Notes: generated by a model not told the origin, from the letters alone. Shown: positions 36,308 to 45,471, counted from the stretch's first letter. The stretch: DNA of 64,000 nt from GCA-1730015 sp964583825 (GCA_964583825.1 CAZOXM010000015.1:1-64000), one strand, 5' to 3'. Made by a program: numbers and translations.

Positions 36308-37294
36308 GTGAACAGCAAACAAATAAGAAAAGTGCTGAAATTGCCGTTGGCGCTGCTCGCAGTGTCTGGCGCACTACTGATAGGCCCGGTTTCGCATGCC
36401 GAGGTAGAAGACGACAAAAGCCTGACTCTGAGCCTGGGGTTGTATACGTCGAACAAACCTTCGACGATGGTGAGAAAATTCCGTCCGATTGTTAAGCATC
36501 TCGAAGAGAAGATGACAAGCAAACTGGGCAAAGAAGTCAATATACGGATGCAACTTGCAAAAAATTATCAGCAGGGCATAGAGCACCTGACTGCTGGCAA
36601 GGTGGATTTTTCACGTTTCGGGCCGGCGTCGTATGTAGAGGCCAAGAGAAGCAACCCGGAGCTTGAGATACTGGCAGTAGAAAGCTCGCAGAATCGCAAA
36701 GTGTTCTACGGCATCATCGCGACGCATGTGGACAACACCATGCAGTCTGTCACAGAACTGGAAGGGAAATCTTTTGCGTTTGGTGATCAACAATCGACCA
36801 TTGGGCGTTTTCTGTCTCAGCAGTACCTTGCAGATAATGGTATTGGTGCAAAATCACTGAGCAATTTTGAATATCTGGGACGACACGACACTGTCGGCTC
36901 ACGAGTGGGAGCAGGCGACTTTGCAGCGGGAGCTCTGAACGAGTCTACCTTTCGCAAGCTTCTATCGAAGGGAGAGCCGATCCGCGAGCTTGCAAGATTT
37001 CCCAATGTGACGAAGCCGTGGATTGCCCGATCCGGTCTGGACCCGGAGGTATTTCAGGCATTAAAGCAGTGCCTCTTGGAAATCACAGATCAGCAGTCTC
37101 TGACGCCGCTAAAAATTGATGGTTTCCTTGAAGGCGCAGATGAAGACTTCGAGGTGATCCGCACTGCAATCGAGGATAACGAACGGTTCTTCAATCTGCA
37201 TCACGAAAATATTGAAACAGCTGAGGCGGTTGCGCCCGCTAAAGAAACAAGTGTTCAGGAAGTAGAGGTAGCGGACATCGAGTCGGTGGAGTAG
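36308..37294 (+). CDS. PhnD-like periplasmic substrate-binding protein
   Basis: This 328-residue protein has a signal peptide (about 1-31, VSHA-EV) and the PhnD/SsuA fold: LSLGLYTSNKPSTMVRKFRPIVKHLEEKM, the FSRFGPASYVEA ligand segment and GKSFAFGDQQSTIGRF. A GTG at 36308 has GGAG six bases upstream, so it beats the ATG at 36296. No permease or ATPase lies nearby, but a kinase with a periplasmic region follows. It may be a co-receptor for that kinase (as in TorT-TorS). An acidic tail of about 30 residues follows the domain. Confidence 0.85.
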   Translation: MNSKQIRKVLKLPLALLAVSGALLIGPVSHAEVEDDKSLTLSLGLYTSNKPSTMVRKFRPIVKHLEEKMTSKLGKEVNIRMQLAKNYQQGIEHLTAGKVDFSRFGPASYVEAKRSNPELEILAVESSQNRKVFYGIIATHVDNTMQSVTELEGKSFAFGDQQSTIGRFLSQQYLADNGIGAKSLSNFEYLGRHDTVGSRVGAGDFAAGALNESTFRKLLSKGEPIRELARFPNVTKPWIARSGLDPEVFQALKQCLLEITDQQSLTPLKIDGFLEGADEDFEVIRTAIEDNERFFNLHHENIETAEAVAPAKETSVQEVEVADIESVE

Positions 37295-37307
37295 TTGGCA
37301 GGCCGTC

Positions 37308-37395
37308 GCGGATACCGGCAGGTATCCGCAGAATAATAATAAATACAGGCCCCAGAGGTCTGTAGAAAGCTGTCATAAAAATAAAAACGGACAGC
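37308..37395 (+). other. Intergenic hairpins between binding-protein and kinase genes
   Basis: A perfect 9-bp stem with GGCA tetraloop lies at 37308-37329, 14 bases after the stop. A 6-bp stem with a 15-base loop (37369-37374 with 37390-37395) follows. Neither has a T-run. They could be RNA-processing or stabilising elements that let the secreted binding protein be made in excess over the kinase. Confidence 0.4.
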
Positions 37396-37446
37396 CGTAC
37401 AGGTGGGGGAAGTCGATGCTCGGCTTTCCTGTGCCTGCAGGGGAGA

Positions 37447-39717
37447 ATGATGTTGCTTAATAGAGCGAGCAGATATTCGCTACAGAAGCTGCTTATAGTC
37501 AGCCTGACGCTCACCTTTGCCATTGTGGCATTTATTACTGGTGAGTATATGCGCAATGTGCAAACACGCACACTGGAAGACAGCTTTCAGCAGTTTAGCC
37601 AGAAAACGTTCAATATGCTGTTCGCCACTTCACTCGACGCCGTGCTGAGTGAAGATCATCCATTGCTGGAAACGATCGTAGCGCAATCTGTTGAGCTTGA
37701 TAAAAATATTCATGCGCTGTCCATTGTAAATGAATTCGAAGAAGTGCTTGCTGCGTGGGAAAGTGACAAGCCACTCGCGGCCGAGTTGCAGATTCCATTT
37801 AGCCAGGATGTGATTTTTGAAGGCGAGTCGTTTGGCACGATCGCCATCGTGTGGGATGCCAGCAGTCAACGTGCCACAGTGGAAGCGCATGTTCAAAAAA
37901 TATGGATGTATACTATAGGTGCGTTTACCATCATTGCCTTGCTGGTAATGATCTTGATCCTGCGGCTGGTCATATCCCCGATTCAGTCGATCCACAGGAA
38001 GCTCGTCGATTTGCAGTCCGGGCGCAACGGTGCCCCAGTGTATCTCACAGCCGCACGTGAACTAAGCGAGCTTGGGGATACAGTCAATGAACTTGGTAAT
38101 CTGATGGAGTTGAGGGTTGCCAGGGAGCAGGAACTGGAGCTTGCTTCCAGGTCTAAATCAGAGTTTCTGGCGAATATGAGTCATGAGCTTAGGACGCCGA
38201 TGAACGGTGTGCTCGGGATGCTGAACCTCTTGAGTAAGACAACGCTTGATGGCAGTCAGCGCGACTGTGTTGATACCGCTGTGTCATCGGGTAAAAATCT
38301 GCTGAATCTGATCAACGATATTCTTGATTTTTCCAAAATCGAGGCAGGCAGAATGGAGTTTGAGAAAATAAACTTCAGTCTGTTGTCTGTTGTGGAAGAT
38401 ACCTGCGGCGCGCTGGCTACACAGGCTCATACCAAAGGAATTGAAATCGTAACTGAGCTTGATTTCAGTATCCCGGTGATGCTGAACGGAGACCCGACCC
38501 GTCTTCGACAGGTACTGACGAACCTCATTGGTAATGCGATCAAGTTTACATCAGAAGGTGAGGTCGTGGTCCGTACATCGCTGGATGGAGAAAATAGTCG
38601 TTCGGTACTCTTTGAAGTGCAGGATAGTGGGGTTGGTATAGCCGAATCATCGCTGCAGTCTATCTTCGATTCGTTTTCGCAGGCGGATGGTTCAACTACC
38701 CGAAAATTTGGCGGAACCGGACTGGGTCTGTCGATCTCCAAACAGCTCGTGGAAGGACTCGGCGGCGAAATAGGCGTTAGGTCGGTTGTCGGACAGGGCA
38801 GTACGTTCTGGTTCAAACTGCCATTCGACGCATGCACTGAATCTGTCCCTGCAAAAGTGTTCAACCGACTGGTCGGTAGCAAAGTGCTGCTGCTCGATGG
38901 CAATGATGCAGCCCGAAAGTCACTGGAGACCTGCTTGTCCCTGCTCGGTTGTGTGGTTACAGCATCGGCGGCTGGTTCCAAGGGGTTGCTGGCGTTAGAA
39001 CAAAAAGAGTTTGATGCACTCCTGATCGGAACGACACTGGCGGATATGGGCGGGGAGAAGTTCATAGACGTGCTGGCACAGGGGCGCAGTCTGGACGGGC
39101 TCAAGCTCATGTCGCTGGTCTACATGAACAGCAAGTCGAATAATCTGCTGTCCAATGCAAATAAACATGTTGATGTTCACCTGACCAAGCCTGTAAAGCT
39201 GGAATCGCTGCATAATTCACTGGCTGATTTAATATCGGGAGTGACAAGCAAGCTCGCTGTAGAGCAGGCTGAGCTCGGTGCTGCTGAGCCTGAATCACTC
39301 GGGACGGTACTCGTGGTGGAAGACAATGAAGTCAATCAGATGGTAGCGCTCGGTATGCTCGAAAACATGGGGTTTGAGGTCAGCACCGCTGAAAATGGCC
39401 GTGTTGCACTCGAGTGTCTGCGTGAAAACTCGTTTGACCTGATCCTGATGGATTGTCAAATGCCTGAGATGGACGGGTATGAGGCTACCAGGTGTATACG
39501 TAAGTTGAGCAATGCAAAAACTGCCAGTACGCCAATTATCGCGTTGACTGCGAACGCGATGTCAGGTGACGCTGAAAAGTGCATCGAGGCAGGAATGGAT
39601 GACTATCTCGCCAAACCGTTCGAGCCGGAAGTGTTTGAAGAGAAGTTAAAGAGCTGGATTAATAATACCAGAGACCGGGTGCAGGCCGCGCCCGCTGCAC
39701 CACGGAAGGCTGCCTGA
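37447..39717 (+). CDS. Hybrid histidine kinase with periplasmic sensor region
   Basis: This 756-residue kinase has TM1 (13-33), a periplasmic domain (about 35-150, Cache-like by length and placement), TM2 (152-175), HAMP (about 176-228), HisKA with His246 (FLANMSHELRTPMNG) and HATPase. Two receivers follow: a degenerate one (about 479-595) and an intact one (about 620-735, Asp669, Lys723). In receiver 1 the phospho-acceptor position reads LLIGTT, so no Asp is present. There is no HPt, so it must use one in trans; the divergent kinase has one. AGGGGAGA precedes the ATG. Confidence 0.9.
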   Translation: MMLLNRASRYSLQKLLIVSLTLTFAIVAFITGEYMRNVQTRTLEDSFQQFSQKTFNMLFATSLDAVLSEDHPLLETIVAQSVELDKNIHALSIVNEFEEVLAAWESDKPLAAELQIPFSQDVIFEGESFGTIAIVWDASSQRATVEAHVQKIWMYTIGAFTIIALLVMILILRLVISPIQSIHRKLVDLQSGRNGAPVYLTAARELSELGDTVNELGNLMELRVAREQELELASRSKSEFLANMSHELRTPMNGVLGMLNLLSKTTLDGSQRDCVDTAVSSGKNLLNLINDILDFSKIEAGRMEFEKINFSLLSVVEDTCGALATQAHTKGIEIVTELDFSIPVMLNGDPTRLRQVLTNLIGNAIKFTSEGEVVVRTSLDGENSRSVLFEVQDSGVGIAESSLQSIFDSFSQADGSTTRKFGGTGLGLSISKQLVEGLGGEIGVRSVVGQGSTFWFKLPFDACTESVPAKVFNRLVGSKVLLLDGNDAARKSLETCLSLLGCVVTASAAGSKGLLALEQKEFDALLIGTTLADMGGEKFIDVLAQGRSLDGLKLMSLVYMNSKSNNLLSNANKHVDVHLTKPVKLESLHNSLADLISGVTSKLAVEQAELGAAEPESLGTVLVVEDNEVNQMVALGMLENMGFEVSTAENGRVALECLRENSFDLILMDCQMPEMDGYEATRCIRKLSNAKTASTPIIALTANAMSGDAEKCIEAGMDDYLAKPFEPEVFEEKLKSWINNTRDRVQAAPAAPRKAA

Positions 39718-39754
39718 TGCGTATGAATTCCGTGATGGGAACAGGTTGTAGATA

Positions 39755-42700
39755 ATGCGGTACTTTAACTACTTATCCATAAGCATTCTATTGCTACTGA
39801 CAAGTAATCATGCGTATGCGATACCATCGCCTGATCTTGTTATCAATCTCACCGCCAGTCTTGCTCAGGTGCTTGGCATGGCAAGTGTGCTGGTTGGCGG
39901 ATTTTTCATGTCTGGAAAGCGATCCAGCAAGTCAGGCGGGGTGGCGGCACGCGGGAGAAGCAGCAAAGGCCTTCTGATCGCAGTACTTGCTGTACTCTGC
40001 ATTTCTGCCTGTTTTAATATCTGGCAGTACACACGACAGGCGGACTTCAGGGCGCAGCAACTGAGTGTCAACCTGCACCGTAAAGCGGTAGAAAACGGTA
40101 AAGAACTTGGCGGTGTATCGTTGAAGACCTTGTCGTTCAGCCAGCAGATACAGCACCCGCGCGGTCTTGCGACTAATGAGCTGGAAGAAATGCTGGCCGA
40201 AGCTGCTAAAACGGATTCCAGAATTACGCTGATCGATGTCCGTGAGGATGAGGAAGTTGAGTCGGGTCGAATAGCCGGTGCCACACATATCCGATATCCG
40301 GATCTTTTGCAGAATTCATCATTGCTGGACAACGCGTCGAACGTGGTGTTGCTGTGTTATTCCGGTAATCGAAGTTCTGAACTGACCGCTGAACTTGCGA
40401 GTCGTGGTGTCGAGACCAAGTTTATGGTCGGGGGTTATGAAAAATGGATGACTGAGGGGCGTGCGCTGGATGTGCAGAACGGTAGCCGGGAGTCACTGCG
40501 GGAAATACCGGCCTATCCAAACCGCGACAAACTGCTCGAGACTGCCGAAGTGCACGAGCTGGTTCAGGAGCAGGACGCCACGTTCATCGATGTAAGGTAT
40601 CCGTCGGAATTTCAGTCAGGCCACTTGCCCGGTGCAATTAACCTGACAGTCAGAGCGGAGCCCACACTGTCACTTGCAGAGAAAATTTCCTCATTGCCGC
40701 AGCGCCCGTTGATCGGGGCCTGTTACGACAGGCGATCCTGTTTCTATTCACAGATACTCGGCTTGAAGCTGAGTCGAGCGGGCTACGAGTTCGCGGGTCG
40801 TTACACGGTACCGCACGAGTATCTGCCTGCAAGCGGTGCAGGTAAGCAGCATGTCAACGAATGGATGGAGCGAAATCAGGCATCCCTGATTGGCCTTGCA
40901 AGAATAAAAATCGGCGATGTCATCAGCCGGTTGATAGAAAGCACCGGCCAGATTCTGCTCGTGCTGTTAGCCCTCGTTGTGGCGGTTCGCATACCATTGC
41001 TGCCCCTGTTTATAAAAGCAGAACGGGATCGACTCGTGCAAAAGCGCCTGGTCGGTGAAGTAGACAACATAAAAAAGCGGTTTTCCAATGATCCGGTACA
41101 ACGGGGCAGGGAAATCCAGGCGCTGCATCGCGCAAACAATATAAAGCCGATCGTGACACTGGTTGGGTCATTGCTGAATCTTGGGCTGTTACTGTTCCTG
41201 TTCAGCGTGGTCAATGATCAGTCCGCTGGATGGACCATGCCAGTCTGGTGGGCTGCATCAGCGGCGGAGCCGGATACCTCGCACAGGATTGTCGTGCTAA
41301 TAGCAGCGCTGGTGGTGGCGCTGGGTGTCGCGTCCGCACTGCCATTGACGAAATGGAAGGTAGCACTCATTGGCCTGGGAGCAGCGGTAATCGGGGTACT
41401 GGTGGTACCGCTGAGTATGGCGGTGAATGTGTATCTGGTTGTCAGCCTGACTGTCGTTCTGGCGCAGATGGGGCTGGTCTGGTTGCTTGACCGACGTTAT
41501 GGTTGGTCGGGTAAAGCCAAATCGAAACCGCTGGTTAACGACGGGTCGATCGTACCATTGTCTGCGGCGCATATTCATACACAGCGTTGTGGTAAAAAGG
41601 CAGCACGGCTGGGTGAATTAATAGCGGCGGGATTTACCGTGCCGGATGGCTTTGTGGTGCCGCTGGACTCGGTACACCTGTACGTATCAGCTGAAAACCG
41701 TAAAGACAGCGATCAGGTACTGGCCGGAGTGCTGCGAGCGATCAGAGCTGAACGGGTTGCAGTGCGCAGTTCAGGTACCGCTGAAGACGGTGACAACGCG
41801 AGCTTTGCAGGGGTGTACGATTCGATTTTGAATGTCGACAACAGCAACCTCGCGGACAGCATTCAGCAAGTTGCAGCCTCGCTGGATAGCGGGCTCCAGA
41901 GTGAGTACGCCAGGCAGCAGGCAGACGCACCGTCGGTGTCCGGCGGGGGCGCGCTGGTGCAACGCATGGTGCCTGCAGAGTATGCTGGTGTGGTCTTCAC
42001 CGAACATCCGGAGTCCGCCGGAAAAATTCTGGTTGAAATGATTGAAGGGCTCGGTGAATCGCTGGTTAGTGGGCAGGTGTCTCCGGAGTCTTATGCGTTC
42101 GGCCGACGTTCATTTCATTGCGACGATACGCCCTCTATCGATTTGACGCCGTTGCTGAAAACGGTGGTCGACATTGAAGCGCACTTTGGTAAACCACAGG
42201 ATATCGAATGGGCCTACAGCGGCGGAGAATTCTACATACTGCAGGCACGCGATATTACCCGTTCTGTCACTCGCAGGGGAACCGTGGGCAGCACCGTTGA
42301 AGCTGAACGCAGCCGCCTGCTGGAATTGCTGGCACCCGGTAAGCCCGATGAGGTGATCTTTCAACAGAACGAACTGTCAGAGCTACTGCCACGTCCCACT
42401 CCCGTCAGTGCTTCGTTAATGGAAAAATTGTGGGCCGTCAATGGCAGTACGCACCTTGCCTGCCAGCGCCTCGGCATTCCCTATCAGGTAGACAGAAACT
42501 CGCGGCCTTACGTCAATGTTTTTCTCGGTTGGTTATACGTCAACAAGCAGGAAGAGCAAAAGCGCATGAAGGCCGGGCCCGGTGCGCTGGCGTCATTTCA
42601 GTTGTCCCGTAACGCAGAGCAAATAGCCGATCAGTTTCAGGATGAATTTCTGCCCGGGTTTAAGCGACGGATGGACTCGTTATTTGCGGTCGATTTCAAC

Positions 42701-43915
42701 CGTCTGTCTCTTCAGCAACTGGTTGATACATTTGAATACACCGTTGAGCGTTTTGTCACCGAAACCTACGTTGAAGCAGAGGTGATCAACATAGGTAATC
42801 AGTTTTACTGGAACACCGCCTGTGCCAAGCTAAAGGCCAACAAAGTTGACCCTAACCTGGTGCTCGGTAAGTTACCGGAGAACGTTGTGAGCAGCGCCAT
42901 GAATATGCTGGCGAAATTAGACAGCGACCCTGACAGCCTGGACCGGTTCATTGAGTTCTTCGGGCATCGTTCGCCAACGGATTACGAGCTTTCGCATCCA
43001 CGCTACTTTGAAGATCGTCACCTGGTGGAAAAACAGGCGGAATCGCTGAAGGGCAAGTATACGACGCATACTGATCCGGTGTTGCTCAACAACAAGATGC
43101 TGCAAATCATTGTCGATCGTGTCAGGCGCTTCCAGGCGCTGAAGGAAGAGGCCAAGCATCAATGCCTGCGTGAATTCTCACTGATCCGGCAGACACTACT
43201 GGCGCTTGATCGCAAGTGTCAGCTTGAGTCAAACGTCTTTTACCTGACAGTTGATGAAGTGAAGCGCCTGGGTGATACTTCCTATCATCAGGTCGCCCGA
43301 GAAATAGCCAGAGTACGCCGTACTCAGATTGAGCGTTTTAAGGACTTCTCACCACCAACACAACTTACTCTGGCTGAATTGGAGGAATACAATCCGATGG
43401 CAAATCATTCTGATACCGGTTTCGAGAGATCAGATGCGCTTTCCGGTAATCGCATTGCCGGTCAGGGAGCCGTCAGTGGTGTTGTGCATGTGATTCGGGA
43501 CGAATCAGAAGTGGAGCGCTTTCGCGAAGGTGAAATTCTTGTTGCACGGATGACAGACCCTTCCTGGTATCCGCTGTTTCCGATCGCAAAGGGTATTATC
43601 ACCGAGGTTGGAGGCTGGTTGTCACATGCAGCGATTGTTGCCCGCGAATACGATTTGCCTGCAATCGTCGGTGTTGACGATGCCACGCGACAGTTGCGTA
43701 GCGGTGACATTATCACCATGCATACAGACGGCACCATTGAAAGGCTCGAAGAACGTCGCGAGCCTGATTCGCCCATGCGCGTTTCGGTGCCCGCGGCAGT
43801 GGCCGCGCGCAACCTTGCACAGAATATCATTACCGATCCGAACGTGATCGCGATGCCTGAACAGGATCAAAACGATGCGCCGGAAGATACTGATGATCAA
43901 AAGAAGGCTGGCTGA
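39755..43915 (+). CDS. Rhodanese x2 / YidC-like membrane / ATP-grasp-His phosphotransferase fusion
   Basis: This 1386-residue protein is a fusion I do not recognise as a described family. Order: signal/TM region (TM at 5-22, 31-52, 72-92); rhodanese 1 (about 143-238, Cys201 in CYSGNRS); rhodanese 2 (about 262-358, Cys323 in ACYDRRS); five-helix YidC/Oxa1-like domain (398-577) with a charged cytoplasmic loop (421-464) and an Arg (412) at the place of the YidC groove arginine; PEP-synthase/PPDK N-terminal ATP-grasp (about 605-835: AVRSSGTAEDGDNASFAG, VQRMVPAEYAGVVFTEHP, PQDIEWA, ILQARDIT); a middle domain like that of rifampin phosphotransferase (about 860-1200); and a swivelling His domain with His1291 in GGWLSHAAIVARE. 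No PEP-binding barrel is present. It follows the kinase gene by 37 bp. Confidence 0.85.
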   Translation: MRYFNYLSISILLLLTSNHAYAIPSPDLVINLTASLAQVLGMASVLVGGFFMSGKRSSKSGGVAARGRSSKGLLIAVLAVLCISACFNIWQYTRQADFRAQQLSVNLHRKAVENGKELGGVSLKTLSFSQQIQHPRGLATNELEEMLAEAAKTDSRITLIDVREDEEVESGRIAGATHIRYPDLLQNSSLLDNASNVVLLCYSGNRSSELTAELASRGVETKFMVGGYEKWMTEGRALDVQNGSRESLREIPAYPNRDKLLETAEVHELVQEQDATFIDVRYPSEFQSGHLPGAINLTVRAEPTLSLAEKISSLPQRPLIGACYDRRSCFYSQILGLKLSRAGYEFAGRYTVPHEYLPASGAGKQHVNEWMERNQASLIGLARIKIGDVISRLIESTGQILLVLLALVVAVRIPLLPLFIKAERDRLVQKRLVGEVDNIKKRFSNDPVQRGREIQALHRANNIKPIVTLVGSLLNLGLLLFLFSVVNDQSAGWTMPVWWAASAAEPDTSHRIVVLIAALVVALGVASALPLTKWKVALIGLGAAVIGVLVVPLSMAVNVYLVVSLTVVLAQMGLVWLLDRRYGWSGKAKSKPLVNDGSIVPLSAAHIHTQRCGKKAARLGELIAAGFTVPDGFVVPLDSVHLYVSAENRKDSDQVLAGVLRAIRAERVAVRSSGTAEDGDNASFAGVYDSILNVDNSNLADSIQQVAASLDSGLQSEYARQQADAPSVSGGGALVQRMVPAEYAGVVFTEHPESAGKILVEMIEGLGESLVSGQVSPESYAFGRRSFHCDDTPSIDLTPLLKTVVDIEAHFGKPQDIEWAYSGGEFYILQARDITRSVTRRGTVGSTVEAERSRLLELLAPGKPDEVIFQQNELSELLPRPTPVSASLMEKLWAVNGSTHLACQRLGIPYQVDRNSRPYVNVFLGWLYVNKQEEQKRMKAGPGALASFQLSRNAEQIADQFQDEFLPGFKRRMDSLFAVDFNRLSLQQLVDTFEYTVERFVTETYVEAEVINIGNQFYWNTACAKLKANKVDPNLVLGKLPENVVSSAMNMLAKLDSDPDSLDRFIEFFGHRSPTDYELSHPRYFEDRHLVEKQAESLKGKYTTHTDPVLLNNKMLQIIVDRVRRFQALKEEAKHQCLREFSLIRQTLLALDRKCQLESNVFYLTVDEVKRLGDTSYHQVAREIARVRRTQIERFKDFSPPTQLTLAELEEYNPMANHSDTGFERSDALSGNRIAGQGAVSGVVHVIRDESEVERFREGEILVARMTDPSWYPLFPIAKGIITEVGGWLSHAAIVAREYDLPAIVGVDDATRQLRSGDIITMHTDGTIERLEERREPDSPMRVSVPAAVAARNLAQNIITDPNVIAMPEQDQNDAPEDTDDQKKAG

Positions 43916-43954
43916 TCCGGTGACCTTTTGCGCTGAATAGTTGCCGACCGTCGA

Positions 43955-45028
43955 ATGAAATATGGTGGGTTGGGACGCCTGGGTGTCTTCGTGCTTGTGT
44001 CGGGGTTGCTGCTAACCCTGAACCTGCATGGCTGCGGTCAGGTTTATCGGGACAGTGCTCAGCACGACTGGTTAATCAGTTTTGAAAAACAGGCGACGGT
44101 TACTGCGAACACCCCTCCCGACACCGATCCGCATGATGAGCCGTTTTCCGGCACCATCAGTACACGACTTTCCGGTCGTCTGCAGGATCCGCAACTTGGT
44201 GAGCTAAGTGGCCTGGCTGCTTCTGCGAAGTACACCGATACCCTGTGGGCCATTAACGACAGTGGCAATGCTCCTGTTCTGTACGCCATTACTGCCGCTG
44301 GCAGGGTGATCTCACGACACACACTGCCATTTCCCAATTTGGACTGGGAGGCGCTGGATCACTTCAGCGTGGGACAGCAAGGCTGGCTGCTGGTGGCCGA
44401 CACAGGTGACAACCTCAAACGGCGTCAGCACAGTGTGCTGTATCTTCTTGAAGAGCCGGTGCCCGGCAGGCCGCGAAAAATTGCCAATAGCCGGACGGTA
44501 CGTTTTCAGTACGAGGGCGGCCCGCAAAATGTCGAGGCGGTCGCTGTCTCTACTGGAGACAATGCGGTGTACCTGATCGCAAAAAACGCAGCGACGCCTG
44601 CTGTCTTTTCGTTGCCGCTGGATGAGGTCATGTCCACCAATAATCAGTTGACGGCAAGTCGCATCGGGCAGCTAAAGCCACTCCAGTTTACCCGAGGCGA
44701 TCGACTTATCGAGCGAGTCCTGGCAGGTCGCTGGCTGCTTGGGCCAACCGGTTTTGACTTCTCGAAGGATGAACGGCTGGCTGTGGTCAGCAACTATCGC
44801 CATGTGTATCTGTTTCGTCGGGATCAACACGACAGCTGGGCCAGCGCGCTGACAACGACGCCGTCGGTAATTGCCTCACACTGGCTCACACAAAGTGAAT
44901 CACTGACTTTTGTCGGTGAACGGTCGGTACTGGTGGGCAGTGAGGGTATGCGGGCTCCGCTATTGCTGATCGGTGGTGACGACAAAGCAATGGGTCGATC
45001 TGCGATAGCAAGTGAGGATACACATTAG
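43955..45028 (+). CDS. Predicted lipoprotein with beta-propeller-like repeats
   Basis: This 357-residue protein has a lipoprotein signal with Cys27 in a relaxed lipobox (LHGC). The mature part contains LSGLAASAKYTDTLWAIND, LDWEALDHF, LLVADTGDNLKRRQ and NVEAVAVSTGDNAVYLIAKN, which read as successive propeller blades of the SdiA-regulated/esterase-like kind. It starts 39 bp after the fusion gene, so it is probably in the same operon. Envelope location fits a partner of the periplasmic rhodanese domains; that is inference. Confidence 0.75.
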   Translation: MKYGGLGRLGVFVLVSGLLLTLNLHGCGQVYRDSAQHDWLISFEKQATVTANTPPDTDPHDEPFSGTISTRLSGRLQDPQLGELSGLAASAKYTDTLWAINDSGNAPVLYAITAAGRVISRHTLPFPNLDWEALDHFSVGQQGWLLVADTGDNLKRRQHSVLYLLEEPVPGRPRKIANSRTVRFQYEGGPQNVEAVAVSTGDNAVYLIAKNAATPAVFSLPLDEVMSTNNQLTASRIGQLKPLQFTRGDRLIERVLAGRWLLGPTGFDFSKDERLAVVSNYRHVYLFRRDQHDSWASALTTTPSVIASHWLTQSESLTFVGERSVLVGSEGMRAPLLLIGGDDKAMGRSAIASEDTH

Positions 45029-45073
45029 CGCGCCAGTCCCTTATCATCGAGCCACAAACCTGTGAGAGCAAAC

Positions 45074-45397
45074 ATGCCGAAAATTGTTTTTATTGAGTCC
45101 GATGGCACAGAACACAGCGTTGATGCAAAAGCCGGCATCAGCATCATGGAAAACGCCATCGCCAACAACATTGATGGTATCGAGGCTGAGTGCGGCGGTT
45201 CCTGTATGTGTGCGACATGCCATTGTTTTATTGAAGGTGATATCGCATCAAAGCTCCCAGCGATGGAAAGTGACGAAGACGAGATGCTCGGCTTTGCAGC
45301 GGAAGAGCGGCGGCCATCCAGTCGGCTGAGCTGCCAGGTGAAGATGACAGACGAACTCGATGGCATCGTGGTGCATCTGCCTGCCGAGCAGACGTAG
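45074..45397 (+). CDS. Adrenodoxin-type [2Fe-2S] ferredoxin
   Basis: This 107-residue ferredoxin carries electrons to an oxygenase or other acceptor. The cluster ligands are Cys40, Cys46 and Cys49 (C-X5-C-X2-C) and Cys87, as in adrenodoxin/putidaredoxin. A further Cys44 lies between ligands. The ATG at 45074 starts the protein at MPKIVFIES; a GTG at 45062 is possible. It is followed after 74 bp by its likely reductase. No P450 or oxygenase gene is in the window. Confidence 0.93.
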   Translation: MPKIVFIESDGTEHSVDAKAGISIMENAIANNIDGIEAECGGSCMCATCHCFIEGDIASKLPAMESDEDEMLGFAAEERRPSSRLSCQVKMTDELDGIVVHLPAEQT

Positions 45398-45471
45398 ATA
45401 ATTGTGATGGGTGTGTTGCCCTCAGGTTGGCGGGTTGGAGCGATTCCAGCGCAGCGGGCGGGTAGAGTCCG

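Noticed and set aside
38427..39110. Long antisense frame (227 codons)
   Set aside because: It mirrors the hybrid kinase and is Ser/Pro-rich in a way expected of shadow reading.
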